A stretch of DNA of 64,000 bases from Pseudomonas alkylphenolica (GCF_000746525.1 NZ_CP009048.1:3403501-3467500); one strand, 5' to 3'; counted from the stretch's first letter, positions 37,561 to 50,147 are shown. Notes: generated by a model from the letters alone, not told the origin. A program made the numbers and translations.

Positions 37561-39243
37561 ATGGCGTCAGACACATCATTGATTGCCGAGCAAGGCGTGG
37601 CCACCCTGCCCGATGCGGCTTGGGCGCAGGCCCGGCAACGGGCGGAAATCATCGGGCCGCTGGCAGCGCTTGATGTGGTCGGGCATGAAGCCGCCGATGC
37701 CGCTGCTCACGCGCTTGGCCTGTCCAGGCGGCAGGTGTATGTCCTAATCCGCCGTGCCCGGCAAGGTGCTGGGCTTGTGACGGACCTGGCTCGCAGCCGA
37801 TCCGGCGGCGGAAAAGGCAAGGGACGCTTGCCGGAATCAGTTGAGCGCATCATCCGCGAGTTGCTGCAAAAGCGCTTCCTGACCAAGCAGAAGCGTAGCC
37901 TGGCAGCGTTCCACCGCGAGGTCGCGCAGGCTTGCAAAGCGCAAAAGCTGCGGGCGCCGGCGCGCAACACCGTGGCTCTGCGGATCGCCGGCCTCGATCC
38001 GCTCAAGGCCACTCGCCGCCGGGAAGGTCAGGATGCGTCCCGCAGCCTGCAAGGTGTCGGTGGTGAGCCTCCCGCCGTGACCGCGCCACTGGAACAAGTG
38101 CAGATTGATCACACGGTCATCGACTTGATCGTGGTGGACGAGCGCGACCGGCAACCGATTGGCCGTCCGTATCTGACCATCGCCATCGACGTGTTTACCC
38201 GCTGCGTGCTCGGCATGGTCGTCACGCTGGAAGCGCCGTCATCTGTTTCGGTCGGCCTGTGCCTTGTGCATGTCGCCTGCGACAAGCGTCCCTGGCTGGA
38301 GGGTCTGAACATAGAAATGGAGTGGCCGATGAGCGGCAAGCCCAGGCTGCTCTACCTGGACAACGCGGCCGAGTTCAAGAGCGAAGCGCTACGCCGAGGC
38401 TGCGAGCAGCATGGCATCCGGCTTGACTATCGCCCGCTCGGGCAGCCGCACTACGGCGGCATCGTGGAACGGATCATCGGCACGGCGATGCAGATGATCC
38501 ACGACGAATTGCCAGGGACGACCTTCTCCAACCCTGACCAGCGCGGCGACTACGATTCCGAAAACAAGGCCGCCCTGACGCTGCGTGAGCTGGAGCGCTG
38601 GCTCACATTGGCGGTCGGCACCTACCACGGCTCCGTGCACAACGGCCTGCTCCAGCCGCCGGCAGCGCGCTGGGCCGAAGCTATCGCGCGGACCGGCGTG
38701 CCAACCGTCATCACTCGCACCACGGCTTTTCTGGTCGATTTTCTGCCCATCATCCGCCGCACGCTGACCCGCACCGGCTTCGTCATCGACCACATCCATT
38801 ACTACGCCGATGCGCTCAAGCCGTGGATAGCTCGGCGCGACCGCTTGCCTGCGTTCCTGATCCGGCGCGACCCGCGCGACATCAGCCGCATTTGGGTGCT
38901 GGAGCCGGAGGGGCAGCACTATCTGGAAATTCCATACCGCACCTTGTCGCACCCGGCTGTCACCCTCTGGGAACAACGACAGGCGCTGGCGAAATTGCGG
39001 CAGCAAGGGCGCGAACAGGTGGATGAGTCGGCGCTGTTTCGCATGATCGGCCAGATGCGCGAAATCGTGTCCACCGCGCAGAAAGCTACGCGCAAGGCGC
39101 GGCGCGACGCGGATCGACGCCAGCATCTCAAGGCAACGGCAGTTCTTTTCAAAACCACGCCACCACCGGACGCGGACATGGCTGACCCGCAGGCAGACAA
39201 CCAGCCACCTGCCAAACCGTTCGACCAGATTGAGGAGTGGTAG
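37561..39243 (+). CDS. tniA: TniA DDE transposase
   Basis: 560 residues, the normal size. An N-terminal helix-turn-helix region precedes a Mu/retroviral-type integrase core: QIDHTVIDL (first Asp), LYLDNAAEFKSEAL (second Asp) and GGIVERIIGT (Glu). The frame is open to 37468, but the ATG at 37561, after GAGGTGTGAGC, is the standard start. TniA cuts and joins the transposon ends. Confidence 0.93.
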   Translation: MASDTSLIAEQGVATLPDAAWAQARQRAEIIGPLAALDVVGHEAADAAAHALGLSRRQVYVLIRRARQGAGLVTDLARSRSGGGKGKGRLPESVERIIRELLQKRFLTKQKRSLAAFHREVAQACKAQKLRAPARNTVALRIAGLDPLKATRRREGQDASRSLQGVGGEPPAVTAPLEQVQIDHTVIDLIVVDERDRQPIGRPYLTIAIDVFTRCVLGMVVTLEAPSSVSVGLCLVHVACDKRPWLEGLNIEMEWPMSGKPRLLYLDNAAEFKSEALRRGCEQHGIRLDYRPLGQPHYGGIVERIIGTAMQMIHDELPGTTFSNPDQRGDYDSENKAALTLRELERWLTLAVGTYHGSVHNGLLQPPAARWAEAIARTGVPTVITRTTAFLVDFLPIIRRTLTRTGFVIDHIHYYADALKPWIARRDRLPAFLIRRDPRDISRIWVLEPEGQHYLEIPYRTLSHPAVTLWEQRQALAKLRQQGREQVDESALFRMIGQMREIVSTAQKATRKARRDADRRQHLKATAVLFKTTPPPDADMADPQADNQPPAKPFDQIEEW

Positions 39244-39245
39244 CC

Positions 39246-40154
39246 GTGGAAGAATATCCCATCATCGACTTGTCCCACCTGATGCCGGTGGCCCAGGGCT
39301 TGGCCCGTCTTCCGGCGGACGAACGCATCCATCGCCTTCGCGCTGACCGCTGGATCGGCTATCCGCGAGCAGTCGAGGCGCTGAATCGGCTGGAAGCCCT
39401 GTATGCGTGGCCGAACAAACAACGCATGCCCAACCTGCTGTTGGTCGGTCCAACCAACAACGGCAAGTCGATGATCGTCGAGAAATTCCGCCGCACCCAT
39501 CCGGCCAGCTCCGACGCCGACCAGGAGCACATCCCAGTGTTGGTTGTGCAGATGCCGTCCGAGCCGTCGGTGATCCGCTTCTACATCGCGCTACTTGCCG
39601 CGATGGGCGCGCCATTGCGCCCGCGCCCACGGCTGCCGGAAATGGAGCAATTGGCGCTGGCACTGCTGCGCAAGGTCGGCGTGCGCATGCTGGTGATCGA
39701 CGAGTTGCACAACGTCCTGGCCGGCAACAGCGTCAACCGCCGGGAATTCCTCAATCTGTTGCGTTTCCTCGGCAACGAGCTGCGCATCCCGCTGGTCGGG
39801 GTCGGCACACGCGATGCCTACTTGGCGATCCGCTCGGACGACCAGTTGGAAAACCGCTTCGAGCCGATGATGCTGCCGGTGTGGGAGGCCAACGACGATT
39901 GCTGCTCACTGCTGGCCAGCTTCGCGGCTTCACTCCCGCTGCGGCGACCCTCGTCGATTGCCACGCTGGATATGGCCCGCTACCTGCTCACGCGCAGCGA
40001 GGGCACCATCGGCGAGCTGGCGCACCTGTTGATGGCGGCGGCCGTCGCTGCCGTGGAGAGCGGTGAGGAAGCGATCAACCATCGCACGCTCAGCATGGCC
40101 GATTACACCGGTCCCAGCGAGCGGCGGCGGCAATTCGAGCGGGAACTGATGTGA
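39246..40154 (+). CDS. tniB: TniB ATP-binding transposition regulator
   Basis: 302 residues, an AAA+ ATPase with Walker A GPTNNGKS (about residues 68-75) and Walker B LVIDELHN. GTG start with GAGGAG eight bases upstream; a GTG three codons earlier is possible. It helps TniA choose target sites. It begins 2 bp past the tniA stop and overlaps tniQ by 4 bp. Confidence 0.9.
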   Translation: MEEYPIIDLSHLMPVAQGLARLPADERIHRLRADRWIGYPRAVEALNRLEALYAWPNKQRMPNLLLVGPTNNGKSMIVEKFRRTHPASSDADQEHIPVLVVQMPSEPSVIRFYIALLAAMGAPLRPRPRLPEMEQLALALLRKVGVRMLVIDELHNVLAGNSVNRREFLNLLRFLGNELRIPLVGVGTRDAYLAIRSDDQLENRFEPMMLPVWEANDDCCSLLASFAASLPLRRPSSIATLDMARYLLTRSEGTIGELAHLLMAAAVAAVESGEEAINHRTLSMADYTGPSERRRQFERELM

Positions 40155-41341
40155 AGCCAGCGCCACACTGGCCACTGCATCCGGCTCCCAGGGAAGGCGA
40201 AGCCTTGTCTTCGTGGCTCAACCGCGTGGCCCTTTGCTATCACATGGAGGTGTCCGAGCTGCTGGAGCACGATCTTGGTCACGGCCAGGTTGATGACCTG
40301 GACACCGCGCCACCACTGGCGCTGCTGGCGATGCTCTCCCAGCGGAGCGGCATCGAGCCGGACCGGCTGCGTTGCATGAGTTTCGCCGGCTGGGTGCCTT
40401 GGCTACTGGACAGCCTTGATGATCAGATTCCAGACGCATTGGAAACCTATGCGTTCCAGCTCTCGGTGCTGCTGCCGAAACTCCGCCGTAGGACGCGATC
40501 CATCACGAGCTGGCGTGCCTGGCTGCCCAGCCAGCCGATACATCGCGCCTGCCCGCTCTGTCTGAACGACCCGGCAAACCAAGCCGTACTGCTTGCATGG
40601 AAGCTGCCCCTGATGCTGAGCTGCCCGCTGCATGGCTGCTGGCTGGAATCCTATTGGGGCGTGCCTGGGCGGTTTCTCGGCTGGGAGAACGCCGACACTG
40701 CGCCGCGCACCGCCAGCGACGCGATTGCGGTGATGGACCGGCGCACCTGGCAGGCACTGACGACCGGCCATGTGGAGCTGCCGCGCCGACGCATCCACGC
40801 TGGATTGTGGTTTCGGCTACTACGCACGCTGCTCGATGAGCTGAACACCCCGCTTTCGACGTGCGGAACCTGCGCGGGGTATCTCCGCCAAGTCTGGGAA
40901 GGCTGCGGGCATCCGCTGCGTGCTGGGCAAAGTCTGTGGCGACCGTATGAAACCCTGAACCCGGCAGTACGGTTGCAGATGCTGGAGGCGGCGGCAACGG
41001 CAATCAGCTTGATTGAGGTGAGGGATATAAGCCCGCCGGGCGAGCATGCAAAGCTGTTCTGGTCCGAACCCCAAACCGGTTTCACCAGTGGCCTGTCGGC
41101 GAAAACGCCGAAGCCCGAACCCGTCGATCACTGGCAACGGGCGGTCCAGGCTATCAATGAGGCGATCATTGAAGCGCGGCACAACCCCGAGACGGCTCGC
41201 TCGCTGTTCGCGTTGGCTTCCTATGGTCGGCGCGACCCCGCTTCCCAGGAACAGTTGCGCGCCACCTTTGCAAAGGAAGGCATCCCTCCGGAATTTCTGT
41301 CACATTACGAGCCTGATGGACCCTTTGCATGTCTTAGATAG
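40151..41341 (+). CDS. tniQ: TniQ transposition protein
   Basis: 396 residues. The N-terminal TniQ domain has WPLHPAPREGEALSSWLNRV and zinc-finger-like cysteine pairs (CPLCL; CGTCAGYL). TniQ is needed for formation of the transposition product in Tn5053-type elements and is distantly related to the TniQ of CRISPR-associated transposons. In-operon with tniB (ATGA overlap). No lesion seen. Confidence 0.9.
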   Translation: MKPAPHWPLHPAPREGEALSSWLNRVALCYHMEVSELLEHDLGHGQVDDLDTAPPLALLAMLSQRSGIEPDRLRCMSFAGWVPWLLDSLDDQIPDALETYAFQLSVLLPKLRRRTRSITSWRAWLPSQPIHRACPLCLNDPANQAVLLAWKLPLMLSCPLHGCWLESYWGVPGRFLGWENADTAPRTASDAIAVMDRRTWQALTTGHVELPRRRIHAGLWFRLLRTLLDELNTPLSTCGTCAGYLRQVWEGCGHPLRAGQSLWRPYETLNPAVRLQMLEAAATAISLIEVRDISPPGEHAKLFWSEPQTGFTSGLSAKTPKPEPVDHWQRAVQAINEAIIEARHNPETARSLFALASYGRRDPASQEQLRATFAKEGIPPEFLSHYEPDGPFACLR

Positions 41342-41392
41342 AGTGACGGGTTAAGTGACAAATTTTGACGACCAGAACTTTCCGGCGCACAC

Positions 41393-41420
41393 TGTCACAT
41401 AATCGAACGTATATGTGACA
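41393..41420. other. Resolution-site dyad for TniR
   Basis: A 28-bp imperfect palindrome, TGTCACATA...TATATGTGACA, in the 87-bp gap between tniQ and tniR, where Tn5053-type elements keep their res site. Confidence 0.7.
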
Positions 41421-41428
41421 GGTACGAC

Positions 41429-42043
41429 ATGCTGATAGGCTACATGCGGGTATCGAAGGCGGACGGCTCCCAGGCTACCGATTTGCAGCGCGACGCGCTG
41501 ATTGCCGCCGGGGTCGATCCAGTACATCTTTACGAGGACCAGGCATCCGGCATGCGCGAGGATCGGCCCGGCTTGACGAGCTGCCTGAAGGCGTTGCGAA
41601 CTGGCGACACACTGGTCGTGTGGAAACTGGATCGGCTCGGACGCGACCTGCGACATCTCATCAACACCGTGCACGACCTGACTGGGCGCGGCATCGGCTT
41701 GAAGGTATTAACCGGGCACGGCGCGGCCATCGACACCACGACCGCCGCCGGCAAGCTGGTCTTTGGCATCTTCGCCGCCCTGGCCGAGTTCGAGCGCGAG
41801 TTGATCGCGGAGCGCACGATTGCCGGCCTAGCCTCGGCCCGCGCGCGCGGGCGGAAAGGCGGCCGGCCGTTCAAGATGACCGCCGCCAAGCTGCGGCTGG
41901 CGATGGCGGCAATGGGTCAGCCAGAGACCAAGGTCGGCGACCTGTGCCAGGAACTTGGCGTCACGCGGCAGACCCTGTATCGGCATGTTTCACCCAAGGG
42001 TGAGCTACGTCCAGATGGCGAGAAGCTACTCAGCCGAATTTGA
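41429..42043 (+). CDS. tniR: TniR serine resolvase
   Basis: 204 residues. Resolvase fold with catalytic Ser in YMRVSKADGS (residue 10), the WKLDRLGRDLRHL segment and FAALAEFERELI helix, and a C-terminal helix-turn-helix (VGDLCQELGVTRQTLYRH). It resolves cointegrates at the adjacent res dyad. Complete. Confidence 0.92.
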   Translation: MLIGYMRVSKADGSQATDLQRDALIAAGVDPVHLYEDQASGMREDRPGLTSCLKALRTGDTLVVWKLDRLGRDLRHLINTVHDLTGRGIGLKVLTGHGAAIDTTTAAGKLVFGIFAALAEFERELIAERTIAGLASARARGRKGGRPFKMTAAKLRLAMAAMGQPETKVGDLCQELGVTRQTLYRHVSPKGELRPDGEKLLSRI

Positions 42044-42095
42044 TGCCGGCATGAGGCAACGTAGCGACAGCGTGGTTTGTCTCAATGGGAAGCGC

Positions 42096-42332
42096 TCATG
42101 ATCGATCTTTGAAGGCCCGCAGCAGTCGTGTCACAGACAGGACGAACAAACCGGTCAGCGTGAGGGCTGCGATACCCCAGTACTCTCCGATGAACGCGCC
42201 GGCCGTCGTGCCGGCCAGCACAATGGCGAGAATCGGCAAATGGCAGGGACAGGTGAGCACGGCCAGCGCGCCCCACAGGTAGCCGGTGATCGGTTTGTGC
42301 GTCTCGGACGGCAAGCGCTCGGGGCTGTTCAT
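42096..42332 (-). CDS. merE: MerE mercury transport protein
   Basis: 78 residues with two predicted membrane helices and the Cys-Pro-Cys-His-type motif LTCPCHLPI in the first helix. It contributes to uptake of inorganic and organic mercury. Last gene of the mer operon; overlaps merD by 4 bp. Confidence 0.9.
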   Translation of the reverse strand: MNSPERLPSETHKPITGYLWGALAVLTCPCHLPILAIVLAGTTAGAFIGEYWGIAALTLTGLFVLSVTRLLRAFKDRS

Positions 42333-42694
42333 GGCAGACTCTCCGCGTGCTGTGCCGGCTCGGTCGGCATGGTGGCCAACTGCACCTCCAGATCGGCCAA
42401 CGCTTCGCGCCGACGCTCGACGAACTGGCGCAGAACGGCAAGCTGCGCGGCCGCTTCATCGCCGTCCGCAGCATCCAGCGCCCGGCACAGCCGCGCCAGC
42501 GCGTCCAGGCCGATGCCCGCCTCGAAGGCCGCCCGCACGAAGCACAGCCGTTGCAAGGCGGCATCATCGAACAGGCCATAGCCGCCCGGGGTGCACGCCA
42601 CCGGACGCAGCAATCCGCGCAGCAGGTAGTCGCGCACGATATGCACGCTCACCCCGGCATCAAGGGCCAGCCGGGACACGGTGTAGGCGCTCAT
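42329..42694 (-). CDS. merD: MerD co-regulator
   Basis: 121 residues. A MerR-like N-terminal winged helix ([21 protein letters not shown]) without the mercury-binding cysteines of MerR. MerD binds the mer operator weakly and displaces MerR to shut off the operon after detoxification. Placed 16 bp after merA. Confidence 0.9.
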   Translation of the reverse strand: MSAYTVSRLALDAGVSVHIVRDYLLRGLLRPVACTPGGYGLFDDAALQRLCFVRAAFEAGIGLDALARLCRALDAADGDEAAAQLAVLRQFVERRREALADLEVQLATMPTEPAQHAESLP

Positions 42695-42710
42695 TGAAAA
42701 CCTCCTTTTT

Positions 42711-44877
<2,167 letters not shown>

Positions 44878-44892
44878 GGTGAACTCCTGTGA

Positions 44893-45243
44893 TCAATAGA
44901 AAAATGGCACGACGTAGGGAAATCCGAGCGCGACCAAAACCAGCACGGCCACGCCCCAGAAAATGAGCTTGTAAGTAGCTCGCACTTGGGGAATCGCGCA
45001 AACCTCACCCGGTTTGCAGGCGGCTGACGGCCGGTAGATGCGCCGCCAGGCGAAGAACAACGCCACCAGCGCCACGCCGATAAAGATGGGGCGATAGGGT
45101 TCCAACACCGTCAAGTTGCCGATCCAAGCGCCGCTGAACCCCAAGGCGATCAGAACCAGCGGCCCGAGGCAGCAAGCCGAGGCGAGGATGGCGGCCAGCC
45201 CGCCAGTGAAGAGCGCGCCGCGCCCGTTTTGAGGTTCAGACAT
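44893..45243 (-). CDS. merT: MerT mercury transporter
   Basis: 116 residues, three membrane helices. Cys pair in the first helix (SACCLGPLVL) and a second pair in the cytoplasmic loop (AACKPGEVCAIP). The ATG at 45243 is chosen because it gives the standard MerT length. First gene of the structural operon. Confidence 0.95.
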   Translation of the reverse strand: MSEPQNGRGALFTGGLAAILASACCLGPLVLIALGFSGAWIGNLTVLEPYRPIFIGVALVALFFAWRRIYRPSAACKPGEVCAIPQVRATYKLIFWGVAVLVLVALGFPYVVPFFY

Positions 45244-45278
45244 ACGTTTGTCCTTTCGAATCTGAATTGGATAGCTTA

Positions 45279-45309
45279 AGCTTACTTCCGTAGTTATGTA
45301 CGGAGTCAA
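45279..45309 (-). promoter_or_regulatory. mer promoter and MerR operator
   Basis: On the minus strand TTGACT (45309-45304) and TAAGCT (45284-45279) are 19 bp apart, the over-long spacer typical of MerR-controlled promoters. The dyad TCCGTAGTTATGTACGGA (45287-45304) lies in the spacer. MerR-Hg(II) untwists it to start merTPFADE transcription; merR is read divergently. Confidence 0.9.
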
Positions 45310-45314
45310 GCGAT

Positions 45315-45749
45315 ATGGAAAACAATTTGGAGAACCTGACCATTGGCGTTTTCGCCAGGACGGCCGGGGTCAATGTGGAGACCATCCGGTTCTATCAGCG
45401 CAAGGGCTTGCTCCCGGAACCGGACAAGCCTTACGGCAGCATTCGCCGCTATGGCGAGACGGATGTAACGCGGGTGCGCTTCGTGAAATCAGCCCAGCGG
45501 TTGGGCTTCAGCCTGGATGAGATCGCCGAGCTGCTGCGGCTGGAGGATGGCACCCATTGCGAGGAAGCCAGCAGCCTGGCCGAGCACAAGCTCAAGGACG
45601 TGCGCGAGAGGATGGCTGACCTGGCGCGCATGGAGGCCGTGCTGTCTGATTTGGTGTGCGCCTGCCATGCGCGGAAGGGGAACGTTTCCTGCCCGCTGAT
45701 TGCGTCACTGCAAGGGAAGAAAGAACCGCGCAGTGCGGACGCGGTGTAG
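45315..45749 (+). CDS. merR: MerR mercury-responsive regulator
   Basis: 144 residues: winged-helix DNA-binding domain ([20 protein letters not shown]), a long dimer helix, and the three mercury-binding cysteines in [15 protein letters not shown] and VSCPL. It represses and, with Hg(II), activates the mer promoter. Divergent from merT. Confidence 0.95.
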   Translation: MENNLENLTIGVFARTAGVNVETIRFYQRKGLLPEPDKPYGSIRRYGETDVTRVRFVKSAQRLGFSLDEIAELLRLEDGTHCEEASSLAEHKLKDVRERMADLARMEAVLSDLVCACHARKGNVSCPLIASLQGKKEPRSADAV

Positions 45750-45765
45750 CCCGAGGGAACTACGC

Positions 45766-45803
45766 CTTAGCGTGCTTTATTTTCCGTTTTCTGAGGCGAC
45801 TCC
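45766..45803 (-). repeat. Tn21-type terminal repeat relic beside merR
   Basis: Read inward from 45803 it starts GGAGTCGCCTCAGAAAACGG and ends GCACGCTAAG, nearly the Tn21 IR. Such a vestige next to merR in Tn5053-type elements points to capture of the mer operon from a Tn21-like ancestor. Confidence 0.8.
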
Positions 45804-45867
45804 AACGTCAGAAAAGACCGTGCGGTCGACTTTTGATATTTCGTGCTGTCGCCTTCTGAAAGTGACA

Positions 45868-45883
45868 GCAAGGCCGCACCGCG
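45868..45883 (+). repeat. 16-bp direct repeat abutting the Tn5053-type element (right copy)
   Basis: GCAAGGCCGCACCGCG, identical to 37402-37417 and touching the TGACA end at 45867. Confidence 0.8.
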
Positions 45884-45884
45884 C

Positions 45885-45953
45885 CGTCAGAATAGAGTCC
45901 GCTTTCACATTCTTTGACACATGCTTGCCAAGGTCATAGATTTCAGCCTGACA
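45885..45953. other. Transposon resolution site, subsites II and III
   Basis: CGTCAGAATAGAG...TTTGACA (45885-45917) and GGTCATAGATT...CCTGACA (45932-45953) resemble subsites II and III of Tn21-type res and lie just before tnpR. Subsite I has been displaced to 37368-37401. Confidence 0.65.
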
Positions 45954-46018
45954 AATTCAAGGCTTCGGGCGCAATGGAACCAAAAACCAACGTAAGCCCT
46001 ACAGCCCATGGAGGCATC

Positions 46019-46579
46019 TTGCAGGGACAACGCATCGGTTATGTCCGGGTCAGCAGTTACGATCAGAATCCGGAGCGGCAACTTGAGCAAGTCGAGGTCG
46101 GCAAGCTGTTCACCGACAAAGCCTCGGGCAAGGACACCCAGCGTCCCCAGCTGGAGGCCATGCTCGGCTTCGTCCGCGAGGGCGACACCGTTGTGGTGCA
46201 CAGCATGGATCGCCTGGCCCGTAACCTCGATGACTTGCGACGCCTGGTGCAGAAGCTGACCCAGCGCGGCGTGCGTATCGAGTTCCTGAAAGAGGGCCTG
46301 GTGTTCACCGGCGATGACTCGCCGATGGCCAACCTGATGCTGTCGGTGATGGGGGCCTTCGCCGAGTTCGAGCGCGCCCTGATCCGTGAGCGGCAACGGG
46401 AGGGCATCGCCCTGGCCAAGCAGCGCGGCGCGTACCGGGGCCGCAAGAAGGCCCTGTCCGACGAGCAGGCTGCTACCCTGCGTCAGCGGGCGTCAGTCGG
46501 AGAGCCCAAAGCGCAGCTTGCCCGCGAGTTCAACATCAGCCGGGAAACTCTCTACCAGTACCTACGCACGGACGATTGA
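46019..46579 (+). CDS. tnpR: TnpR serine resolvase
   Basis: 186 residues from a TTG start (MQGQRIGYVRVSS), the size and start of Tn501/Tn21 TnpR; an in-frame ATG at 45974 would add 15 residues. Catalytic Ser in RVSSYDQNPE, MDRLARNLDDL, and the helix-turn-helix REFNISRETLYQYLR at the C-terminus. Four bases before tnpA. It should resolve cointegrates at res, which is now split. Confidence 0.9.
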   Translation: MQGQRIGYVRVSSYDQNPERQLEQVEVGKLFTDKASGKDTQRPQLEAMLGFVREGDTVVVHSMDRLARNLDDLRRLVQKLTQRGVRIEFLKEGLVFTGDDSPMANLMLSVMGAFAEFERALIRERQREGIALAKQRGAYRGRKKALSDEQAATLRQRASVGEPKAQLAREFNISRETLYQYLRTDD

Positions 46580-46582
46580 TAC

Positions 46583-49549
46583 ATGCCGCGTCGCTTGATC
46601 CTCTCGGCTACGGAGCGGGATACCCTGCTCGCGTTGCCGGAAAGCCAGGATGACCTGATCCGCTACTACACCTTCAACGACTCCGACCTGTCGCTGATCC
46701 GCCAGCGGCGCGGCGACGCCAACCGCCTGGGCTTCGCGGTGCAGCTCAGCCTGCTGCGATATCCAGGCTATGCGCTGGGCAGCGACAGCGAGTTGCCCGA
46801 GCCGGTCATCCAGTGGGTGGCCAAGCAAGTTCAGGTCGACCCAACGAGTTGGGCGAAATACGGCGAACGCGACGTGACTCGCCGCGAGCACGCCCAGGAA
46901 CTGCGCACCTACCTACAACTGGCCCCGTTCGGCCTGTCCGACTTCCGCGCCCTGGTGCGCGAGCTGACCGAGTTGGCCCAGCAGACCGACAAGGGGTTGC
47001 TGCTGGCCGGCCAGGCGCTGGAGAGTCTGCGGCAGAAGCGGCGCATCCTGCCGGCGCTGAGCGTGATTGACCGGGCCTGCTCGGAAGCCATTGCGCGGGC
47101 CAATCGCCGGGTCTACCGCGCCCTGGTCGAACCACTCACGGACTCGCATCGGGCCAAGCTGGACGAGCTGTTGAAGCTCAAGGCCGGCAGCAGCATCACC
47201 TGGTTGACCTGGTTGCGGCAGGCCCCACTAAAACCGAACTCCCGGCACATGCTCGAACACATCGAGCGGCTGAAGACATTTCAGCTGGTGGATTTGCCCG
47301 AAGCTCTGGGCCGGCACATCCACCAGAACCGCCTGCTCAAGCTGGCCCGCGAGGGTGGGCAGATGACGCCCAAAGACCTCGGTAAGTTCGAGCCGCAGCG
47401 GCGCTACGCGACCCTGGCCGCCGTGGTGCTGGAGAGTACGGCGACCGTGATTGATGAGCTGGTCGATCTGCACGACCGCATCCTGGTCAAGCTGTTCAGC
47501 GGCGCGAAGCACAAGCATCAGCAGCAGTTCCAGAAGCAAGGCAAGGCGATCAACGACAAGGTGCGCCTGTACTCCAAGATCGGCCAGGCCCTGCTGGAGG
47601 CCAAGGAAAGCGGCAGCGATCCCTACGCCGCCATCGAGGCGGTGATTCCCTGGGACGAGTTCACCGAGAGCGTCAGCGAGGCCGAGCTGCTGGCCCGGCC
47701 GGAGGGCTTCGACCATCTGCACCTGGTTGGCGAGAACTTCGCCACCCTGCGCCGCTATACGCCGGCCTTGTTGGAGGTGCTGGAACTGCGCGCCGCCCCG
47801 GCTGCGCAAGGCGTGCTGGCGGCCGTGCAGACCCTGCGCGAGATGAACGCCGACAACCTGCGCAAGGTGCCGGCCGATGCGCCCACCGCCTTCATCAAGC
47901 CGCGCTGGAGGCCGCTAGTGATAACCCCGGAAGGCCTCGACCGGCGCTTCTACGAAATCTGCGCCCTGTCAGAGCTGAAGAACGCGCTGCGCTCCGGCGA
48001 CATCTGGGTCAAGGGCTCGCGGCAGTTCCGCGACTTCGACGACTACCTGCTGCCGGCAGAGAGGTTCGCCGCGCTCAAGCATGCGCAGGCTCTGCCCCTG
48101 GCGATCAACCCGAACAGCAACCAGTACCTGGAAGAGCGCTTGCAGCTGCTGGACGAGCAGCTGGCCACCGTCACCCGCCTGGCCAAGGACAACGAGCTGC
48201 CCGATGCCATCCTCACCGAGTCAGGGCTGAAGATCACCCCACTGGATTCCGCGGTGCCCAATACCGCGCAGGCGCTGATCGACCAGACCAGCCAGTTGCT
48301 GCCGCGCATCAAGATCACCGAACTGCTGATGGACGTGGACGACTGGACGGGCTTCAGCCGCCACTTCACCCACCTGAAGGACGGTGCCGAGGCCAAAGAC
48401 CGGACATTGCTGCTGTCAGCGATCCTGGGCGATGCGATCAACCTCGGGCTGACCAAGATGGCCGAGTCGAGCCCCGGCCTGACCTACGCCAAGCTGTCCT
48501 GGCTGCAAGCCTGGCACATCCGAGACGAAACCTACTCGGCGGCCCTAGCCGAGCTGGTCAACCACCAGTACCGTCATACCTTCGCCGCTCACTGGGGCGA
48601 CGGCACGACCTCTTCTTCCGATGGCCAGCGCTTCCGGGCGGGCGGTCGGGGCGAAAGCACCGGGCACGTCAACCCGAAGTACGGCAGCGAGCCGGGGCGG
48701 CTGTTCTACACCCATATCTCCGACCAGTACGCACCGTTCAGCACCCGCGTGGTGAATGTCGGCGTGCGCGATTCCACCTATGTGCTCGACGGCTTGCTGT
48801 ACCACGAGTCCGACCTACGGATTGAGGAGCACTACACCGACACGGCTGGCTTCACCGATCACGTCTTCGCCTTGATGCACCTGCTGGGCTTCCGCTTCGC
48901 ACCGCGCATCCGCGACCTCGGCGAAACCAAGCTGTATGTTCCGAATAGCGTCCAGGACTACCCGACATTGCGCCCAATGGTTGGCGGTACCCTGAACATC
49001 AAGCATGTCCGCGCCCACTGGGACGACATCCTGCGCCTGGCCAGCTCGATCAAGCAGGGCACCGTCACTGCCTCGCTGATGCTGCGCAAGCTCGGCAGCT
49101 ACCCGCGCCAGAACGGTCTGGCCGTGGCCTTGCGCGAACTGGGCCGGATTGAGCGCACACTGTTCATCCTCGACTGGCTGCAAAGCGTAGAGCTACGTCG
49201 CCGCGTGCATGCCGGACTGAACAAGGGCGAGGCGCGCAACTCCCTGGCCAGGGCGGTGTTCTTCAACCGCCTCGGCGAAATCAGGGATCGGAGCTTCGAG
49301 CAGCAGCGCTACCGGGCCAGCGGTCTCAACCTGGTGACGGCCGCCATCGTGCTGTGGAACACGGTGTACTTGGAACGCGCCACCCAGGCGATGGGCGAAG
49401 CGGGGAAGTCGGTGGATGGCGAGCTGCTGCAGTACCTGTCGCCGCTGGGGTGGGAGCACATCAACCTGACCGGCGATTATGTCTGGCGGCAGAGCCGCAG
49501 GCTGGAGGACGGGAAGTTTCGGCCGCTAAGGCTGCCCGGAAAACCTTAG
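46583..49549 (+). CDS. tnpA: Tn3-family transposase TnpA (Tn21/Tn501 group)
   Basis: 988 residues, full length. It begins [20 protein letters not shown], the Tn501-group N-terminus, and contains the conserved Tn3 transposase C-terminal domain ([43 protein letters not shown]). Its final codons overlap the terminal repeat. The protein is identical, over all of the part visible, to the inverted copy at 61526-64000. Confidence 0.95.
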   Translation: MPRRLILSATERDTLLALPESQDDLIRYYTFNDSDLSLIRQRRGDANRLGFAVQLSLLRYPGYALGSDSELPEPVIQWVAKQVQVDPTSWAKYGERDVTRREHAQELRTYLQLAPFGLSDFRALVRELTELAQQTDKGLLLAGQALESLRQKRRILPALSVIDRACSEAIARANRRVYRALVEPLTDSHRAKLDELLKLKAGSSITWLTWLRQAPLKPNSRHMLEHIERLKTFQLVDLPEALGRHIHQNRLLKLAREGGQMTPKDLGKFEPQRRYATLAAVVLESTATVIDELVDLHDRILVKLFSGAKHKHQQQFQKQGKAINDKVRLYSKIGQALLEAKESGSDPYAAIEAVIPWDEFTESVSEAELLARPEGFDHLHLVGENFATLRRYTPALLEVLELRAAPAAQGVLAAVQTLREMNADNLRKVPADAPTAFIKPRWRPLVITPEGLDRRFYEICALSELKNALRSGDIWVKGSRQFRDFDDYLLPAERFAALKHAQALPLAINPNSNQYLEERLQLLDEQLATVTRLAKDNELPDAILTESGLKITPLDSAVPNTAQALIDQTSQLLPRIKITELLMDVDDWTGFSRHFTHLKDGAEAKDRTLLLSAILGDAINLGLTKMAESSPGLTYAKLSWLQAWHIRDETYSAALAELVNHQYRHTFAAHWGDGTTSSSDGQRFRAGGRGESTGHVNPKYGSEPGRLFYTHISDQYAPFSTRVVNVGVRDSTYVLDGLLYHESDLRIEEHYTDTAGFTDHVFALMHLLGFRFAPRIRDLGETKLYVPNSVQDYPTLRPMVGGTLNIKHVRAHWDDILRLASSIKQGTVTASLMLRKLGSYPRQNGLAVALRELGRIERTLFILDWLQSVELRRRVHAGLNKGEARNSLARAVFFNRLGEIRDRSFEQQRYRASGLNLVTAAIVLWNTVYLERATQAMGEAGKSVDGELLQYLSPLGWEHINLTGDYVWRQSRRLEDGKFRPLRLPGKP

Positions 49550-49582
49550 CGTACGATTTTTTCCGTTTTCTCTATTCGCCCC
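49545..49582 (-). repeat. Right 38-bp terminal repeat of the chrA transposon
   Basis: Read inward from 49582: GGGGCGAATAGAGAAAACGG to TCGTACGCTAAG. Identical to the IR at 61493-61530 in the opposite orientation. The flank outside is ATAAG. Confidence 0.9.
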
Positions 49583-49662
49583 ATAAGGGCCTCTCCGCTA
49601 GGACTCCCCCTTTGCCACGCTCGTTCAGCGTCATTGCCCAGTTCGCTCAGGGCCGACGAAAC

Positions 49663-49690
49663 GAAAAAACGGCCAAAAGGCCGTTTTTTC
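49663..49690 (-). terminator. Terminator of the pca operon
   Basis: GAAAAAACGGCC-AAAA-GGCCGTTTTTTC, a perfect stem with A- and T-runs on both sides, 35 bp past the pcaC stop. It is symmetric and may also stop transcription coming out of the transposon. Confidence 0.88.
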
Positions 49691-49725
49691 TGTGTTACTT
49701 CCAGAGGCTGATGCTGCGCTCCGGA

Positions 49726-50121
49726 TTACTTTTGCAGCGATTCCACGCCCACCTCGTCCCAGAGCTCCTGCGCCAGGTGGAAGGTGTGGTTGGCAGCCGG
49801 AATGCCGCAATAGATCGCCGACTGCATCAGCACTTCCTTGATCTCGTCGCGAGTCACGCCGTTGTTTTTCGCCGCCTTGAGGTGCAGCTTGAGCTCGCCT
49901 TCGCGGTTCATGCCGATCAGCATGGCGATGGTGATCAGGCTACGGGTATGCCGAGGCAGGCCGGGGCGGGTCCAGATATCACCCCAGGCGTGGCGGGTGA
50001 TCATTTCCTGGAACTCTTCGGTGAACGGCGTCAGGTTCTCCAGGCTGCGGTCCACGTGGGCATCGCCCAGTACCGCGCGGCGTACCTGCATGCCGGCTTC
50101 GTAACGCTGTTTCTCGTCCAT
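49726..50121 (-). CDS. pcaC: 4-carboxymuconolactone decarboxylase
   Basis: 131 residues of the CMD/AhpD-like family; start MDEKQRYEAGMQVRRAVLGD and the conserved TRPGLPRHTRSLITIAML and HLKAAKNNGVTRDEIKEVLM segments. It decarboxylates 4-carboxymuconolactone to beta-ketoadipate enol-lactone. GGAG lies before the ATG, 26 bp after pcaB. Last gene of the operon. Confidence 0.94.
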   Translation of the reverse strand: MDEKQRYEAGMQVRRAVLGDAHVDRSLENLTPFTEEFQEMITRHAWGDIWTRPGLPRHTRSLITIAMLIGMNREGELKLHLKAAKNNGVTRDEIKEVLMQSAIYCGIPAANHTFHLAQELWDEVGVESLQK

Positions 50122-50147
50122 TTTTGGCTCCGGATAAAAAGTTGGGG

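Noticed and set aside
40151..41341. TniQ truncated relative to the family
   Set aside because: 396 residues is close to the usual ~400, and both terminal regions are recognisable.
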